Positions 33,251 through 42,980 of a stretch of 64,000 nt of DNA are shown here, piece after piece. Origin of the DNA: Bradyrhizobium sp. S69 (GTDB lineage Bacteria > Pseudomonadota > Alphaproteobacteria > Rhizobiales > Xanthobacteraceae); assembly GCF_009766005.1 (NCBI RefSeq), contig NZ_LMUK01000027.1, forward strand, positions 167,637-231,636. Reading direction: 5' to 3'. Position 1 is the stretch's first letter. The number at the start of each line of letters is the position of its first letter. The translations under genes and the position numbers were made by a program. Under the pieces are notes generated by a model. That model worked only from the letters and a program-made list of their open reading frames with translations. It ran no database searches and had not been told where the DNA came from.

Positions 33251-35557
33251 ATGCTTGCTTATGATCAACCGATAAGCGAAGCGCGATCCGGCGGCGCACA
33301 GCCGGCGCTGCGAACTCCTGCGGGCTTCAGCGTGCTGGAACTCGGCCGTCTGCTGTGGCGGCGGCGGATCGCTATCGTCGGCGCCGCCCTGATCGGCGCG
33401 TGTGCCGCGGTCGCGATCGGCAAGGGCCTGTCGCCAAAATATCTGGCGACGGCGCAGCTTTATGTCGACCCTCGGGAACTGCAACTGGTCGATCGCGAAC
33501 TGACGCCACGCTCCCAGGATGTTTCGGGCCTCTCGATGGTGGTTGAAAGCCAGGCGCGCCTGATCACCTCGAACAATGTCTTGCTGCAGGTGATCCACAA
33601 TACCAATCTCGACAGGGATCCCGAATTCGGTGGTGTCTCCAAGAACATTTTTGGCGTGTTGCTCGGGTTGTTTGGACTGGAAATCCCGGTCGCCGACCCA
33701 ACCAAGGTCGAGCAGATGTCGGCGCTCGACGCGCTGAACCGCCATGTCGCCGTCAAGAAGACCGACCGCAGCTTCATCGTCGACATCGACGTCTGGTCGC
33801 GCGATCCCGCGAAAGCGGCGATGATCGCCAACGCGCTGGCGCAGACCTATCTGACGGAATCGCGGAACTCGCAGGCCACCGCGGCACGACGCGCCACGAC
33901 CGATCTGTCCGGCCGCCTGATGGAATTGAAGGACCGGCTGCGCAAGGCGGAAAATGCGCTCGCGATCTACAAGGCGCAGAACAACTTCGTCGGTACCCAG
34001 GACACGCTGATCAGCGATCAGCAGCTTTCCGCCAGCAATCAGCGGCTTGCCGCGGCGCGGGCAGCGACGCTCGACGCGCAAGCCAAATACGACCAGATCG
34101 TCGCCAGCCGCCGCGCAGCGACAGACAACGGCGCCATTCCCGAGGCGTTGCAGTCGCCGACCATCGCCAATCTGCGCTCGCAATATGCCGAAGCGCGCAA
34201 GCGCTATGCGGAACTCGCCGGCGAACTCGGACCGCTGCACCCCTCGCTGCGCCAAATGGAGAAGCAGGTCGAGGATCTGCGCCGTACCGTCAACGAGGAA
34301 GTCGATCGCTATGCCACATCGGCGAACAACGATCTGACGCGCGCCCGCGACTACGAAGCCTCCTTGAACAAGGCGCTCGACGTGCAAAAAGACCAAAGCG
34401 TCCAGATGAGCCAGGCCGCGGTGCGGCTTCGCGAACTTGAACGCGACGTCGAAGCCAGCCGCGACGTCTATCAGGCGTTTCTCAAGCGCTCGCGCGAAAC
34501 CGAGGAACAGGAAAGCCTCAACACCTCGAGCGCGCGCATCATCGGCGAGGCCACCGTGCCGCAACGCCGCTCGTTCCCGCCGGCGATGAGCCTGCTTGCG
34601 ATGGTCGGCTTCATGTTCGGCGCGTTGGCAGCCGCCGCATGGGCCGTGATCGCCGGCCAATTGTCGGCCGAGACCGAATCAAGTCCCGCCCAGTCCGCAA
34701 CAAGGCCCGTGGCGTCACCGCCCAAGCCTTCGTCAGAGAAGCCTTCGTCGGAGAAGCCGCCGTCGGCGCCGTCACCACGGCCGCAGGTCGCGCCCGCATC
34801 GATCGAAAAACCGCTGATCGCGCGTTTGCAGGAATCCGACGTGGTGCGAACGCTGGGCGGAATCCTGGCGAGCGGCGGAATTCCCGACGTGACGCGGATG
34901 GGTTGGCCGACGCTGCGCGCGGGCTTCCCGCTGACGACCTTCCTCAACACGATGCGCGATGTGCGCGCGCCGCTGGCGCAGCGCTCGCCGGCGAACGCGA
35001 CCCCCGTGATGGCCGTGATCGGCACGGGTGCCGCCAAGGACCGCAGCATCGCGGCGCTGAACATCGCGCTCGCGGCCGCGCGCGACGGCGCCAAGGTGCT
35101 TTTGATCGATGCCGATCACGCCGCGCATGCGCTTTCGAGCAAATTGAACCGGCCCGGCACGAGCGAGGCCAGCCGCATCAATTGGCTCAGCGTCGGTACC
35201 AAGGCTTCCCGCACGATCGAGACCACAAACGGAATTTCGGTGCTGCCGGCGATCACGGCGTCCGACGCGAAGTCGAGCGAAGCCGTTCAAAAGGTGATCG
35301 CGCAGGCGCGCGCTGCTGGCGGCTACGATCTGGTGATCCTCGATGGACCCGCGATGCCGTGGAGCGCCGCGGATGGCAAGCTGTTCGACGTCGCGGCCGG
35401 CCTGGTCGCGATACTGCCGGCGAGCCTCGATATCAACGACAGTATGGAAAAAATCATCACGGCGCTCGGCGGCGCGCAACGCAAGCTGGTCGGCGTCGTC
35501 GTCAACGAGCTTCAACCTGCGACCGTCGAACGTCAGCGAGACAAACAATATGCTTGA
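33251..35557 (+). CDS. polysaccharide co-polymerase (Wzz/GumC type) with degenerate tyrosine-kinase domain
   Basis: A 768-residue inner-membrane protein. Residues ~30-55 hold TM1 (RRIAIVGAALIGACAAVAIG), then a long periplasmic coiled-coil part (~160-420, AARAATLDAQAKYDQIV, PLHPSLRQMEKQVEDLRRTV), TM2 at ~450-475, a Pro/Ser linker, and a cytoplasmic BY-kinase-like domain (~585-760). There VLLIDADH is Walker A' and YDLVILDGP Walker B, but the Walker A (GTGAAKDRS) lacks the GxxGKS/T pattern and no Tyr cluster ends the protein. It probably sets chain length and export without kinase activity. Part of an operon with the next two genes. Confidence 0.9.
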   Translation: MLAYDQPISEARSGGAQPALRTPAGFSVLELGRLLWRRRIAIVGAALIGACAAVAIGKGLSPKYLATAQLYVDPRELQLVDRELTPRSQDVSGLSMVVESQARLITSNNVLLQVIHNTNLDRDPEFGGVSKNIFGVLLGLFGLEIPVADPTKVEQMSALDALNRHVAVKKTDRSFIVDIDVWSRDPAKAAMIANALAQTYLTESRNSQATAARRATTDLSGRLMELKDRLRKAENALAIYKAQNNFVGTQDTLISDQQLSASNQRLAAARAATLDAQAKYDQIVASRRAATDNGAIPEALQSPTIANLRSQYAEARKRYAELAGELGPLHPSLRQMEKQVEDLRRTVNEEVDRYATSANNDLTRARDYEASLNKALDVQKDQSVQMSQAAVRLRELERDVEASRDVYQAFLKRSRETEEQESLNTSSARIIGEATVPQRRSFPPAMSLLAMVGFMFGALAAAAWAVIAGQLSAETESSPAQSATRPVASPPKPSSEKPSSEKPPSAPSPRPQVAPASIEKPLIARLQESDVVRTLGGILASGGIPDVTRMGWPTLRAGFPLTTFLNTMRDVRAPLAQRSPANATPVMAVIGTGAAKDRSIAALNIALAAARDGAKVLLIDADHAAHALSSKLNRPGTSEASRINWLSVGTKASRTIETTNGISVLPAITASDAKSSEAVQKVIAQARAAGGYDLVILDGPAMPWSAADGKLFDVAAGLVAILPASLDINDSMEKIITALGGAQRKLVGVVVNELQPATVERQRDKQYA

Positions 35558-36374
35558 GCGTCGTACAAATCCCGTCGGCAGGGCCGCCACCGCGAGCGTG
35601 CCTCGAATCTCGTTGGGTGGGCTGCGGCTCGCCGTCATCGATATCGAGCAGACCGCGAATTTCATGATCGACGTGGTTTTCCCGGTTCGCCGGATCAACC
35701 GCCCGCTGTATCTGACGTCCGCCAACGGCGAAGTCCTGGCGCGTTGCTCGACCGAGCCGAAGACCGATCAATTGTTCCGCACCGCCGATCTGATCAATGC
35801 CGACGGCCAGCCGCTGGTCACCGTGTCGCGATTCCGCTCGTCGACGCCGCTGCCGGAGCGCGTCGCGACCACCGACCTGTTCGAGGTCGTCGCGCGCAAG
35901 GCCGCCGAGACCGGGCTGACGTTCTACATGTTCGGCGCCGATGAAGCAGAAAATGCCGCGGCCGTCGCCAATGTCCAGGAGATGTTCCCCGATCTGCGGA
36001 TCGTCGGACGCTGCCACGGCTACCTCAAGGGAGATGCGCTTCGCAGCAAGGTCGACGAGATCAACGCGCTGGCGCCGGATTATCTGTGGGTCGCGCTCGG
36101 CGTGCCCTATGAGCAGGCCTTCGTCGACGAATTCACGTCGCGGTTGTCGAATGTCGGCGTCATCAAGACCTCGGGCGGGCTGTTCAACTTCCTGTCAGGC
36201 AGCCGCGCCCGCGCCCCGAAATGGATGCAGGCCGTCGGCCTCGAATGGGCCTGGCGTATCTGGCTGGAGCCGCGCCGGCTGCTCTGGCGCTATCTGACCA
36301 CCAACCCGCGTGCACTGTATCTGCTGTTCAACAAGAGCAAGCCTTCGCGCCCGCAGCGGGCGTTGCGCGGCTGA
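35550..36374 (+). CDS. WecG/TagA/CpsF family glycosyltransferase (GT26)
   Basis: A 274-residue protein from ATG 35550, overlapping the previous gene by 8 bp. GLTFYMFGADEAENAAAVANVQEMFPDLRIVGRCHGYL and PDYLWVALGVPYEQAFVDEFTSRLSNVGVIKTSGGLFNFLSGSRARAPKWMQAVGLEWAWRIWLEPRRL are the diagnostic GT26 blocks, including the GGLFNFLSG loop and the WRIWLEP tail. These enzymes add a sugar such as ManNAcA or glucosyl to a lipid-linked intermediate. It is probably the second sugar transferase of the repeat unit. Confidence 0.95.
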   Translation: MLERRTNPVGRAATASVPRISLGGLRLAVIDIEQTANFMIDVVFPVRRINRPLYLTSANGEVLARCSTEPKTDQLFRTADLINADGQPLVTVSRFRSSTPLPERVATTDLFEVVARKAAETGLTFYMFGADEAENAAAVANVQEMFPDLRIVGRCHGYLKGDALRSKVDEINALAPDYLWVALGVPYEQAFVDEFTSRLSNVGVIKTSGGLFNFLSGSRARAPKWMQAVGLEWAWRIWLEPRRLLWRYLTTNPRALYLLFNKSKPSRPQRALRG

Positions 36375-36411
36375 ACGGAATACTGCCAGGAATACTGTCA
36401 GGACTACTGTC

Positions 36412-37446
36412 ATGAACGATCGTCCGTGTATTCTGGTCACCGGTGGCGCGGGCTACATCGGCTCGCATTGCTGCCGGGCGCTGACGGCAGCCGGGTATCA
36501 TCCGGTCGTCTACGACAATTTCTCGACCGGACACCGCAGTTTCGTCACCGGATCGCTTGTCACAGGCGATGTCGCGGACAGGTCGATGCTCGATCGCGCT
36601 TTCGCACAACATCGGATTGTCGCGGTCATGCACTTCGCGGCGTCCAGCCAGGTCGGCGAATCCGTCTCCGATCCGCAAAAATACTACCTCAACAATGTCG
36701 CCTGCACGCTGTCGCTGCTGGAGGCCATGCGCGATGCCGGGTGCCATCGCCTGGTGTTTTCCTCGACCGGCGCGGTCTATGGCAATGCCGACAGCAAGGC
36801 GCTGCCGGAGAGCTATGCCTGTGCGCCGATCAATCCTTACGGCGCCACGAAATTCATGATCGAGCGGATTCTCGCGGATTATCGCTCCGCCTACGGGCTG
36901 GGCTCGTTCTGCTTGCGCTATTTCAATGCCAGCGGCGCCGACGCCTCGGGCGAGATCGGCGAACTGCGCGATCACGAAACCCATCTCATTCCCCGCGCCA
37001 TGATGGCGCTGCAGGGTCATGTTGCCGATTTCGCGCTGTTCGGTAACGATTACGCGACCCCCGACGGCACCGCGATTCGCGACTACATTCATGTCACCGA
37101 CCTCGCCACGGCGCATGTTCTCGCGCTCAAACTGCTGATGCAGGGGCATCTCGGCGGCGCCTTCAATCTCGGCAGCGGCGCCGGCTTTTCGGTGCGGCAG
37201 ATCCTCTCCGCCATCGCAACAGAGACCGGCCGCGAGGTGCCCCATGTCGTCAAGCCGCGCCGGCCGGGCGATCCGACCTATCTGGTCGCCGATACCTCCG
37301 CAGCCCTCAAGACCCTGAGATTCAAGCCCACCCATTCGGATCTCGCGACCATCATCCGCACCGCCTGGGCGTGGCATCGCAAGGCCCATCCGCTGCGGGC
37401 GGCCGAGCCCTTTGCAGCCGACAACGCGCTGTCGCCGGCCGCCTGA
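36412..37446 (+). CDS. galE: UDP-glucose 4-epimerase
   Basis: A 344-residue short-chain dehydrogenase-type epimerase. ILVTGGAGYIGSHCCRAL is the NAD-binding loop; VFSSTGAVYG holds the catalytic Ser/Thr, and YGATKFMIE the Tyr-xxx-Lys. AIRDYIHVTDLA and RRPGDPTYLVADTS are GalE signatures. It interconverts UDP-Glc and UDP-Gal, supplying the transferases upstream. ATG 36412 is chosen because the NAD motif begins right after it; the earlier frame start at 36310 lies within the preceding gene. Confidence 0.95.
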   Translation: MNDRPCILVTGGAGYIGSHCCRALTAAGYHPVVYDNFSTGHRSFVTGSLVTGDVADRSMLDRAFAQHRIVAVMHFAASSQVGESVSDPQKYYLNNVACTLSLLEAMRDAGCHRLVFSSTGAVYGNADSKALPESYACAPINPYGATKFMIERILADYRSAYGLGSFCLRYFNASGADASGEIGELRDHETHLIPRAMMALQGHVADFALFGNDYATPDGTAIRDYIHVTDLATAHVLALKLLMQGHLGGAFNLGSGAGFSVRQILSAIATETGREVPHVVKPRRPGDPTYLVADTSAALKTLRFKPTHSDLATIIRTAWAWHRKAHPLRAAEPFAADNALSPAA

Positions 37447-37532
37447 GCCGCTGCCAAGCCAAAACCGCAAAGACGCATGCAACCGCATGGCTTGCCCGGC
37501 ATGAACGGGACCGGCTAGCATGGCTCCATAAG

Positions 37533-37558
37533 AAAAAAGCCGACTGGGTTCAGCCGGC
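37533..37558 (-). terminator. hairpin with T6 on the minus strand
   Basis: Arms GCCGACTG (37539-37546) and CAGCCGGC (37551-37558) pair with one mismatch; on the minus strand the stem is followed by T6. It has the form of an intrinsic terminator for minus-strand transcription, yet no minus-strand gene lies just upstream, so it may block antisense reading from the cupin side or act weakly after galE. Confidence 0.35.
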
Positions 37559-37578
37559 AACATTCAAGGGAGGCAACC

Positions 37579-38052
37579 ATGAAGCCCATCAGCCGGTTTT
37601 GGCGATTTCTTTTGCTGCCGCTGTCTTTCGCCGGCATGCTGAGCATCAGTTCCGCCGCCGAACTCAATCCTGCCGCCGTGATCTACAAATTGCCGGACCA
37701 GATTCCGTGGGGTCCGGTCAATGCGGCCGGCGCGCAGGCCGCGGTTGTGGTGGGCGATCCAAATAAGCCTGGATTCTACGCCGTCTACACCAAATGGACC
37801 AAAGGCAGCCATTTCAGCCACCCGCATTTTCACCCCAACGACCGTTACATCGTCGTCTTGCAGGGCACGTGGTGGGTAGGCTCCGGCACCAAATTCGATC
37901 CCGAACACGGCTCTACCCCGATGCCGGTCGGCAGCTTCGTCACGCATTTCGGCAAACAGGTGCATTGGGACGGCGCCAAGGACGAAGACGCCGTGTTGCT
38001 GATCATGGGCGAAGGGCCGGCCACGGCGACCGAAGTCGAAGAAGCCAAATAG
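37579..38052 (+). CDS. periplasmic cupin-domain protein
   Basis: A 157-residue protein with a signal peptide (MKPISRFWRFLLLPLSFAGM, cut near AA at ~29). The cupin metal site is seen in KGSHFSHPHFHPNDRYIVVLQG (HxH...E-equivalent) and FGKQVHWDGAKDEDAVLLIMGEGP. A small single-domain cupin; the ligand or reaction is not known. GGGAGGCAACC precedes its ATG. It stands alone after galE. Confidence 0.85.
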   Translation: MKPISRFWRFLLLPLSFAGMLSISSAAELNPAAVIYKLPDQIPWGPVNAAGAQAAVVVGDPNKPGFYAVYTKWTKGSHFSHPHFHPNDRYIVVLQGTWWVGSGTKFDPEHGSTPMPVGSFVTHFGKQVHWDGAKDEDAVLLIMGEGPATATEVEEAK

Positions 38053-38170
38053 GTCATGGGACCCCCGCCCGGCCAGAACTGTCGGCCGGCTGACGCGATG
38101 GCGGCGGCGCGCGCAATCCGCATTGCGCCGCCATTTCAACTCCGCGTATGCTGGACGTCCGGAGGCCGCG

Positions 38171-38464
38171 ATGCATCAACCTGCGAATTTGTCGTTCGAG
38201 CGCGTCGTGCATGAATTCGCCCGATGGCGCGCCGTCCCGGAACAACAGAGATCGCCGGCGCCGGCGTGGTGGTGGGGCCCCGCGTTCGAGGCGCTCGGCC
38301 TGCGGCAGCCGATGCCGGCCACCTGGTCCGCGGCCCTGGGGTTGCCGGACGGCTCAACGATCGCGACCGGCGCGGAGCTTTTGCTCGCATCGCTCGCCGA
38401 CCAGACGCTGCTGCCGTGGACGGGTGACTTTCCGTTCAACGCAAGGCAGTTCAATGCGTCGTAA
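38171..38464 (+). CDS. small hypothetical protein
   Basis: A 97-residue protein from ATG 38171, directly after GGAGG. It contains FERVVHEFARWRAVPEQQRSPAPAWWWGPAFEALG. I recall similar proteins in Bradyrhizobium but know no function. It is soluble and Trp-rich in the centre (WWWGP). It converges with the large signalling gene. Confidence 0.65.
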   Translation: MHQPANLSFERVVHEFARWRAVPEQQRSPAPAWWWGPAFEALGLRQPMPATWSAALGLPDGSTIATGAELLLASLADQTLLPWTGDFPFNARQFNAS

Positions 38465-38473
38465 CGCCGGTTT

Positions 38474-41400
38474 CTAATGCACCGTCTGCCGCGTGGCCTT
38501 GCGCGGTCTCAACTGCCCGGCGGACGGCACTTCGATATCGCCTGTTGACGACGGCTGCAGCGGCGGCGATGCCAACTGGGGCGCAGGCCGTAGCAGATCC
38601 GCCAATGCTTCGGCCGCAAGCGGCCGGCTGAACAGAAAACCCTGCATCTCGTCGCAGCCGTGCGCCCGAAGGAACGTCTCCTGGGCTACGGTCTCCACCC
38701 CTTCGGCGACGATCGTCATGCCTAGCGCCTGGCCCATGCTGATGATGGCCTGCGCAATCGCCCGGTCCTCGGTGTCGTCAGGGAGATCACGGACGAACGA
38801 CCTGTCGATCTTGAGAGTGTCGATCGGAAATTGCTTCATCAGCGACATCGACGAATAGCCGGTTCCGAAATCGTCGATCGCGATGCGAATGCCGCGGCTA
38901 CGGATGGCGTCGAGCACCCTGATGGCGCGCGGGACGTCGCGCATCATCATGCTCTCGGTCACCTCGATCTGCAGCAGCACCGGAGACATGCCGCTGGAAG
39001 CCAGGGCTTCGTCGATATCCTGCAGTAAATTCTCATCGATGAATTGTCGTGGCGACAGATTGACCGCCATCGACACCGGTCGCAAGCCACGGCGTTGCCA
39101 CATCATGTTTTGCGCGCAGGCTTCCTGCAGCGCCCAGCGTCCGATCGGAACGATCAAGCCGGTCTCTTCGGCGAGCGGAATGAATTGGCCCGGCGGCAGC
39201 ATGCCGTGTTCGGCATGGGTCCAGCGCAACAGCGCCTCGACGCCGGTAATCTGTCCCGTCGCCAAATCCACCTTAGGCTGGTAGTGCAGCGAAAATTCGT
39301 CGCGTGCGAGCGCCTGGCGCAGGCAGTTTTCCAGGGTCAGACGCTCGATCGACTGCATCTTCACTTCCTGGGTGAAGAAACGGAAATTATTCTTGCCGTC
39401 CTCCTTGGCGAGGTACATCGCCATGTCGGCATTCTTGGTCAGCGTGTGGACATCCGACCCATGCTCGGGAAACATCGCAATCCCGATGCTGGCGGTGGCG
39501 TGGCATTCATGGCCGCTCAATCGAACGGGCTGGCTGACCGCCGCCAGCACCTTGCGGGTGACGCTCTCGATGTCACACCGCTCGGCGGAGTGTTCAAGGA
39601 TCACGACGAACTCGTCGCCGCCCAGCCGCGCCACGATATCGCCCGAACCGAGATTCAGACGCAGCCGGCTGGCGATTTCCGCCAGCAAGGCGTCGCCGGC
39701 TTCATGCCCCAGCGAATCGTTGATGATCTTGAAGCGATCGAGATCGATGAACAGCAACGCAAATTGCAGCTGGCGCCGCCACGCCTCGGCCATCGCGGAA
39801 TGCAGCAGCCGGTTGAACATATCGCGATTGGGCAGCCCGGTCAGGCTGTCATGCGCTGCCAGATATTCGATCCGTTCGTCCGCCCTGGTTTTTTCTTCCG
39901 CACGGTCGAAATTATCGAGGGCGAAGGCGATATTGTCGGCGATCCGTTGCAGCAGATCCACCGAGCCCGGCGTGAAGGCGCCCTTTTCGGCAGCGCAGAA
40001 CAAGAGAATGCCGATCGGCTCCGCGCGATTGAACAACGGAAACGCCGCGACCGCGCTTGCCCCATCGTTGCGGATCGACTCGTGAAACACGGCGCCGCGC
40101 GGATCCGCCAGATAATCGTTGCTGATGCAGGGTTTGCCGGTGCGGAACGCGATGCCGCTGATGCCACGCCCCTCGGGGTAATCCTCCCTAATCGACAGCC
40201 TGGCCCGCCTTGAGCCTGCCGCCATGGGACCCGACGCGGCGGCGATCGCAAGAAAGTCGTCGCCGGCCTGGACAAGGCCGATGCTGGTCGAGGTGAACTT
40301 GCCGCCATGCGCCGCGGCTTCGCACACCAGTTCGAACAGCTCCGAGCGGGACTTCGCCCGCATGATCGCCTCATTGGTCGCACTCAGCGCCGCGAACATC
40401 CTTGTCAGGCGCTCCTTTTGCTCCTCGATCCGGGCTTTTTCATCCGCGCGATCGAAATTGCCGAGCGCAAACGAAATGTTTTCCGCCAAGCGCTGCAACA
40501 GCCCGATCAATTCGGGACTGAACGCGTTGAGTTCGCTGGAGAGAAACACCATGACGCCGATCGAACAGCCGTCCTTCAGCAAGGGAAACGCCGCACCCGA
40601 GTGAGTGCCGCCATCCCTGACGATCTGGTAGAAATGTCCGTTGCGGCCGAACTCCGTTAAATAGTCGTTGCTGATGCGAGGCCGTCGCGTGCGGAACGCA
40701 TCGCCGGAGATGCCCTGCCCTTCGGGGCGCGCGGCATCGGCCGATATTCGTACGGCTTTTGCCTGCTCTTGATCGGGTCCGGCCACCGCGACAGTTTCAA
40801 GGAACTCATGATCCGGCTTTTGCAACGCGATGATCGTCGACGTGAAATTGCCGCCGACCACGGCCGCTTCGCAGACCAGATCGAACAGTTCGGCGCGCGA
40901 GCTCGCCCGCACGATGGCTTCGTTGGTCGCACTCAGCGCTGCGAACATTCGCGACAGCCGCGCCCGCGCCGCCTCGTGATCGAAATTGTCGAGCGCATAT
41001 GAAATATTCGCCGACATCCGTTCGAGCAGGGACACGATCTGGCCGTCCAGCGAACCGGGTTCGCGCATGGTCACCATCAAGACGCCAACGCTGCAGCCAT
41101 TGCAGGTTAGCGGCAACGCCGCCGCGGCACCGACAGCGCCGTCACACATTCCCTGCCGCCAGGCCAGCGATCTTGCATCGTTCATATAGTCGTTGCTGAC
41201 GCAGAGCTTGCGGTCACGAAACGCCTGTCCGCAGACCCCCGATCCCTCGGGCGTGTCGGCGAGGATCGAAATATCGATCTGCCGCAACCGCTTGATGTCC
41301 TCGCCAAAGCCATTGGCAAACCGCAGCATGTTGGTGCCGGTTTCCAGCAAAAACACCGCCGTTGCGAGAAAGTCGCCGCTGGAAAACGCGGCCTCGCAAA

Positions 41401-41494
41401 CCTGCGCGTACAGTTCGCCAGGTGACTTCGCATAGAGGATCGCTTCGTTGGTTGCGTTCAACGCCGCAAACGTTCGCGTGATATTCGTCCTCAC
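38474..41494 (-). CDS. three-GAF GGDEF-EAL cyclic-di-GMP signalling protein
   Basis: A 1006-residue soluble protein from a GTG at 41494. Three tandem related GAF domains occupy ~1-530; each contains AALSATNEAI or AALNATNEAI at its start and a (C/R)ISNDYL motif, so they arose by duplication. Then come GGDEF (~550-710, intact RLGGDEFVVIL, NRDMFNRLL, DLDRFKIINDSLGH) and EAL (~730-975, EALLRWTHAEHG, DDFGTGYSSM, KIDRSFV). Both catalytic motifs look complete, so it may make or break c-di-GMP in response to ligands bound by the GAFs. Near the polysaccharide block, it is a plausible regulator of it. Confidence 0.95.
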   Translation of the reverse strand: MRTNITRTFAALNATNEAILYAKSPGELYAQVCEAAFSSGDFLATAVFLLETGTNMLRFANGFGEDIKRLRQIDISILADTPEGSGVCGQAFRDRKLCVSNDYMNDARSLAWRQGMCDGAVGAAAALPLTCNGCSVGVLMVTMREPGSLDGQIVSLLERMSANISYALDNFDHEAARARLSRMFAALSATNEAIVRASSRAELFDLVCEAAVVGGNFTSTIIALQKPDHEFLETVAVAGPDQEQAKAVRISADAARPEGQGISGDAFRTRRPRISNDYLTEFGRNGHFYQIVRDGGTHSGAAFPLLKDGCSIGVMVFLSSELNAFSPELIGLLQRLAENISFALGNFDRADEKARIEEQKERLTRMFAALSATNEAIMRAKSRSELFELVCEAAAHGGKFTSTSIGLVQAGDDFLAIAAASGPMAAGSRRARLSIREDYPEGRGISGIAFRTGKPCISNDYLADPRGAVFHESIRNDGASAVAAFPLFNRAEPIGILLFCAAEKGAFTPGSVDLLQRIADNIAFALDNFDRAEEKTRADERIEYLAAHDSLTGLPNRDMFNRLLHSAMAEAWRRQLQFALLFIDLDRFKIINDSLGHEAGDALLAEIASRLRLNLGSGDIVARLGGDEFVVILEHSAERCDIESVTRKVLAAVSQPVRLSGHECHATASIGIAMFPEHGSDVHTLTKNADMAMYLAKEDGKNNFRFFTQEVKMQSIERLTLENCLRQALARDEFSLHYQPKVDLATGQITGVEALLRWTHAEHGMLPPGQFIPLAEETGLIVPIGRWALQEACAQNMMWQRRGLRPVSMAVNLSPRQFIDENLLQDIDEALASSGMSPVLLQIEVTESMMMRDVPRAIRVLDAIRSRGIRIAIDDFGTGYSSMSLMKQFPIDTLKIDRSFVRDLPDDTEDRAIAQAIISMGQALGMTIVAEGVETVAQETFLRAHGCDEMQGFLFSRPLAAEALADLLRPAPQLASPPLQPSSTGDIEVPSAGQLRPRKATRQTVH

Positions 41495-41899
41495 CGACCT
41501 GCTCCCTCGAGGCTCTGTTTGCCGGTCCCGGGGGTATTTATGGGTATCGGAGGCCTAAATGGCCGTTAAAGCCGGCCTGAGTTCCAATTCAGAGTAAACG
41601 TACCGCCAATAAAGCCCGCCAAAAGCCCGGTAGTCCCGTGGTTCTACGGGCATCCGCCGCTTGAAACTGCCGCGGGCTGACCGGACCTCGCCGCAGGCCG
41701 AAAGGCATGGCACCAGTGCCAATTCATTCCCGCCCAATGGAATCTGACGCGCGCGACTGTGTTTGGGGGCACCGGCCATTCGATTTTTGCCGGTTGCTTC
41801 GGAGCCATCGCTTTGAGACCATGATGCCGTAACAACAACAAGCAACAAGACTTCAAAGCAAGATCCGCGTGCAGCGCGGGCGTCGAACGAGGAAATCCC
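41495..41899. promoter_or_regulatory. 405-bp divergent region, no gene seen
   Basis: Between the signalling gene (minus) and the dehydrogenase operon (plus). It holds both promoters and a short palindrome-like AACGGCCATTTAGGCC element near 41557. No coding frame or known riboregulator is recognised. Confidence 0.45.
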
Positions 41900-42952
41900 A
41901 TGCCCATTGTCCAGGCTGACCGCCTCACGCGCATTGGTGCAGCACTTCTAAGGGCTGCCGGCGCCTCCGACGAGGAAGCCGGCGCCGTGGCCACCGGCTG
42001 CGTCAACGCCAATCTCGCGGGCCACGACTCCCACGGCATCATCGCGGTCCCGACCTATATCGACCGGATCAAGGCCGGCCACATCGTTCCCGGCGCGAAA
42101 TGGACCGTCGTGCAGGAATCGCCGACCACGACGGTGATCGACGGCCACTGGGGCTTCGGCTTCCACGTCAATGCCCAGGCGATGGCCATGACGATCGAGA
42201 AGGCGAAGACCGCCAATGTCGCGGCCTGTACCGTGTTCCGGCAGAGCCATGTCGGACGGCTCGCCGCCTATCCGATGATGGCGATGCGCGCGGGCATGAT
42301 CGGGATCGCCGCCGCCGATTCCGGCCGTTCGCCCAAACACGTCGCGCCGTTCGGCGGCCGCGAGGCGCGGCTCGGCACCAATCCGATTTCGATCGCGGTC
42401 CCCTCCGACCTTGAGGCCCCGTTTTATCTCGATATGGCCACCTCGGCGGTGGCGGCCGGCAAGATCCAGCTTGCGGTCGCGCGCGGCGAAGCCATCCCCG
42501 AGGGCTGGATCATCGACAAGGACGGACGGCACAGCACCGACCCTAAGGATTACCGCAAGGGCGGCGCCTTGCTGCCGCTTGGCGGCAGCGAGGGCTACAA
42601 GGGCAGCGGCCTCGCCGCAATGGTGGAAATCCTGTGCGGGCTGCTCACCGGCCTCGGGTTTGGCGTCGAGCCGACCGGTCGGCACAATGACGGCTGCTTC
42701 ATGGCGGTGTTCAATGTCGCCGCATTCCGTCCGCTGAAGGATTTCGAGAAGGAGGTCGGCGAGTTCGCGCGCTATCTCAAATCGACACCGCCATCCGAGG
42801 GATCGCCCGGCGTGTTCTATCCCGGCGAAGTCGAATACATCCGCGAGCAGAAACGCAAGGCCGAAGGCATCGAGATCGAGGACGCGACCTGGGACAGGCT
42901 GCGTGCCTTGGCCGGCGAGTACAAACTCGCCGCCGAACTCGATCTCGCCTAA
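41900..42952 (+). CDS. Ldh-family NAD(P)-dependent 2-hydroxyacid dehydrogenase
   Basis: A 350-residue protein of the malate/L-lactate/sulfolactate dehydrogenase type 2 family. GHDSHGIIAVPTYIDRIKAGHI (~34-55) has the catalytic His, SHVGRLAAYPMMAM and LGTNPISIAVPS are further signatures, and GYKGSGLAAMVEILCGLLTG sits near 230. Substrate candidates are malate, lactate, ureidoglycolate or sulfolactate. GAGGAAATCCC precedes its ATG. It heads a three-gene operon; the next gene lies 28 bp downstream. Confidence 0.93.
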   Translation: MPIVQADRLTRIGAALLRAAGASDEEAGAVATGCVNANLAGHDSHGIIAVPTYIDRIKAGHIVPGAKWTVVQESPTTTVIDGHWGFGFHVNAQAMAMTIEKAKTANVAACTVFRQSHVGRLAAYPMMAMRAGMIGIAAADSGRSPKHVAPFGGREARLGTNPISIAVPSDLEAPFYLDMATSAVAAGKIQLAVARGEAIPEGWIIDKDGRHSTDPKDYRKGGALLPLGGSEGYKGSGLAAMVEILCGLLTGLGFGVEPTGRHNDGCFMAVFNVAAFRPLKDFEKEVGEFARYLKSTPPSEGSPGVFYPGEVEYIREQKRKAEGIEIEDATWDRLRALAGEYKLAAELDLA

Positions 42953-42980
42953 CAAGAGCCACGCCAACAAGGAGAGCAGC

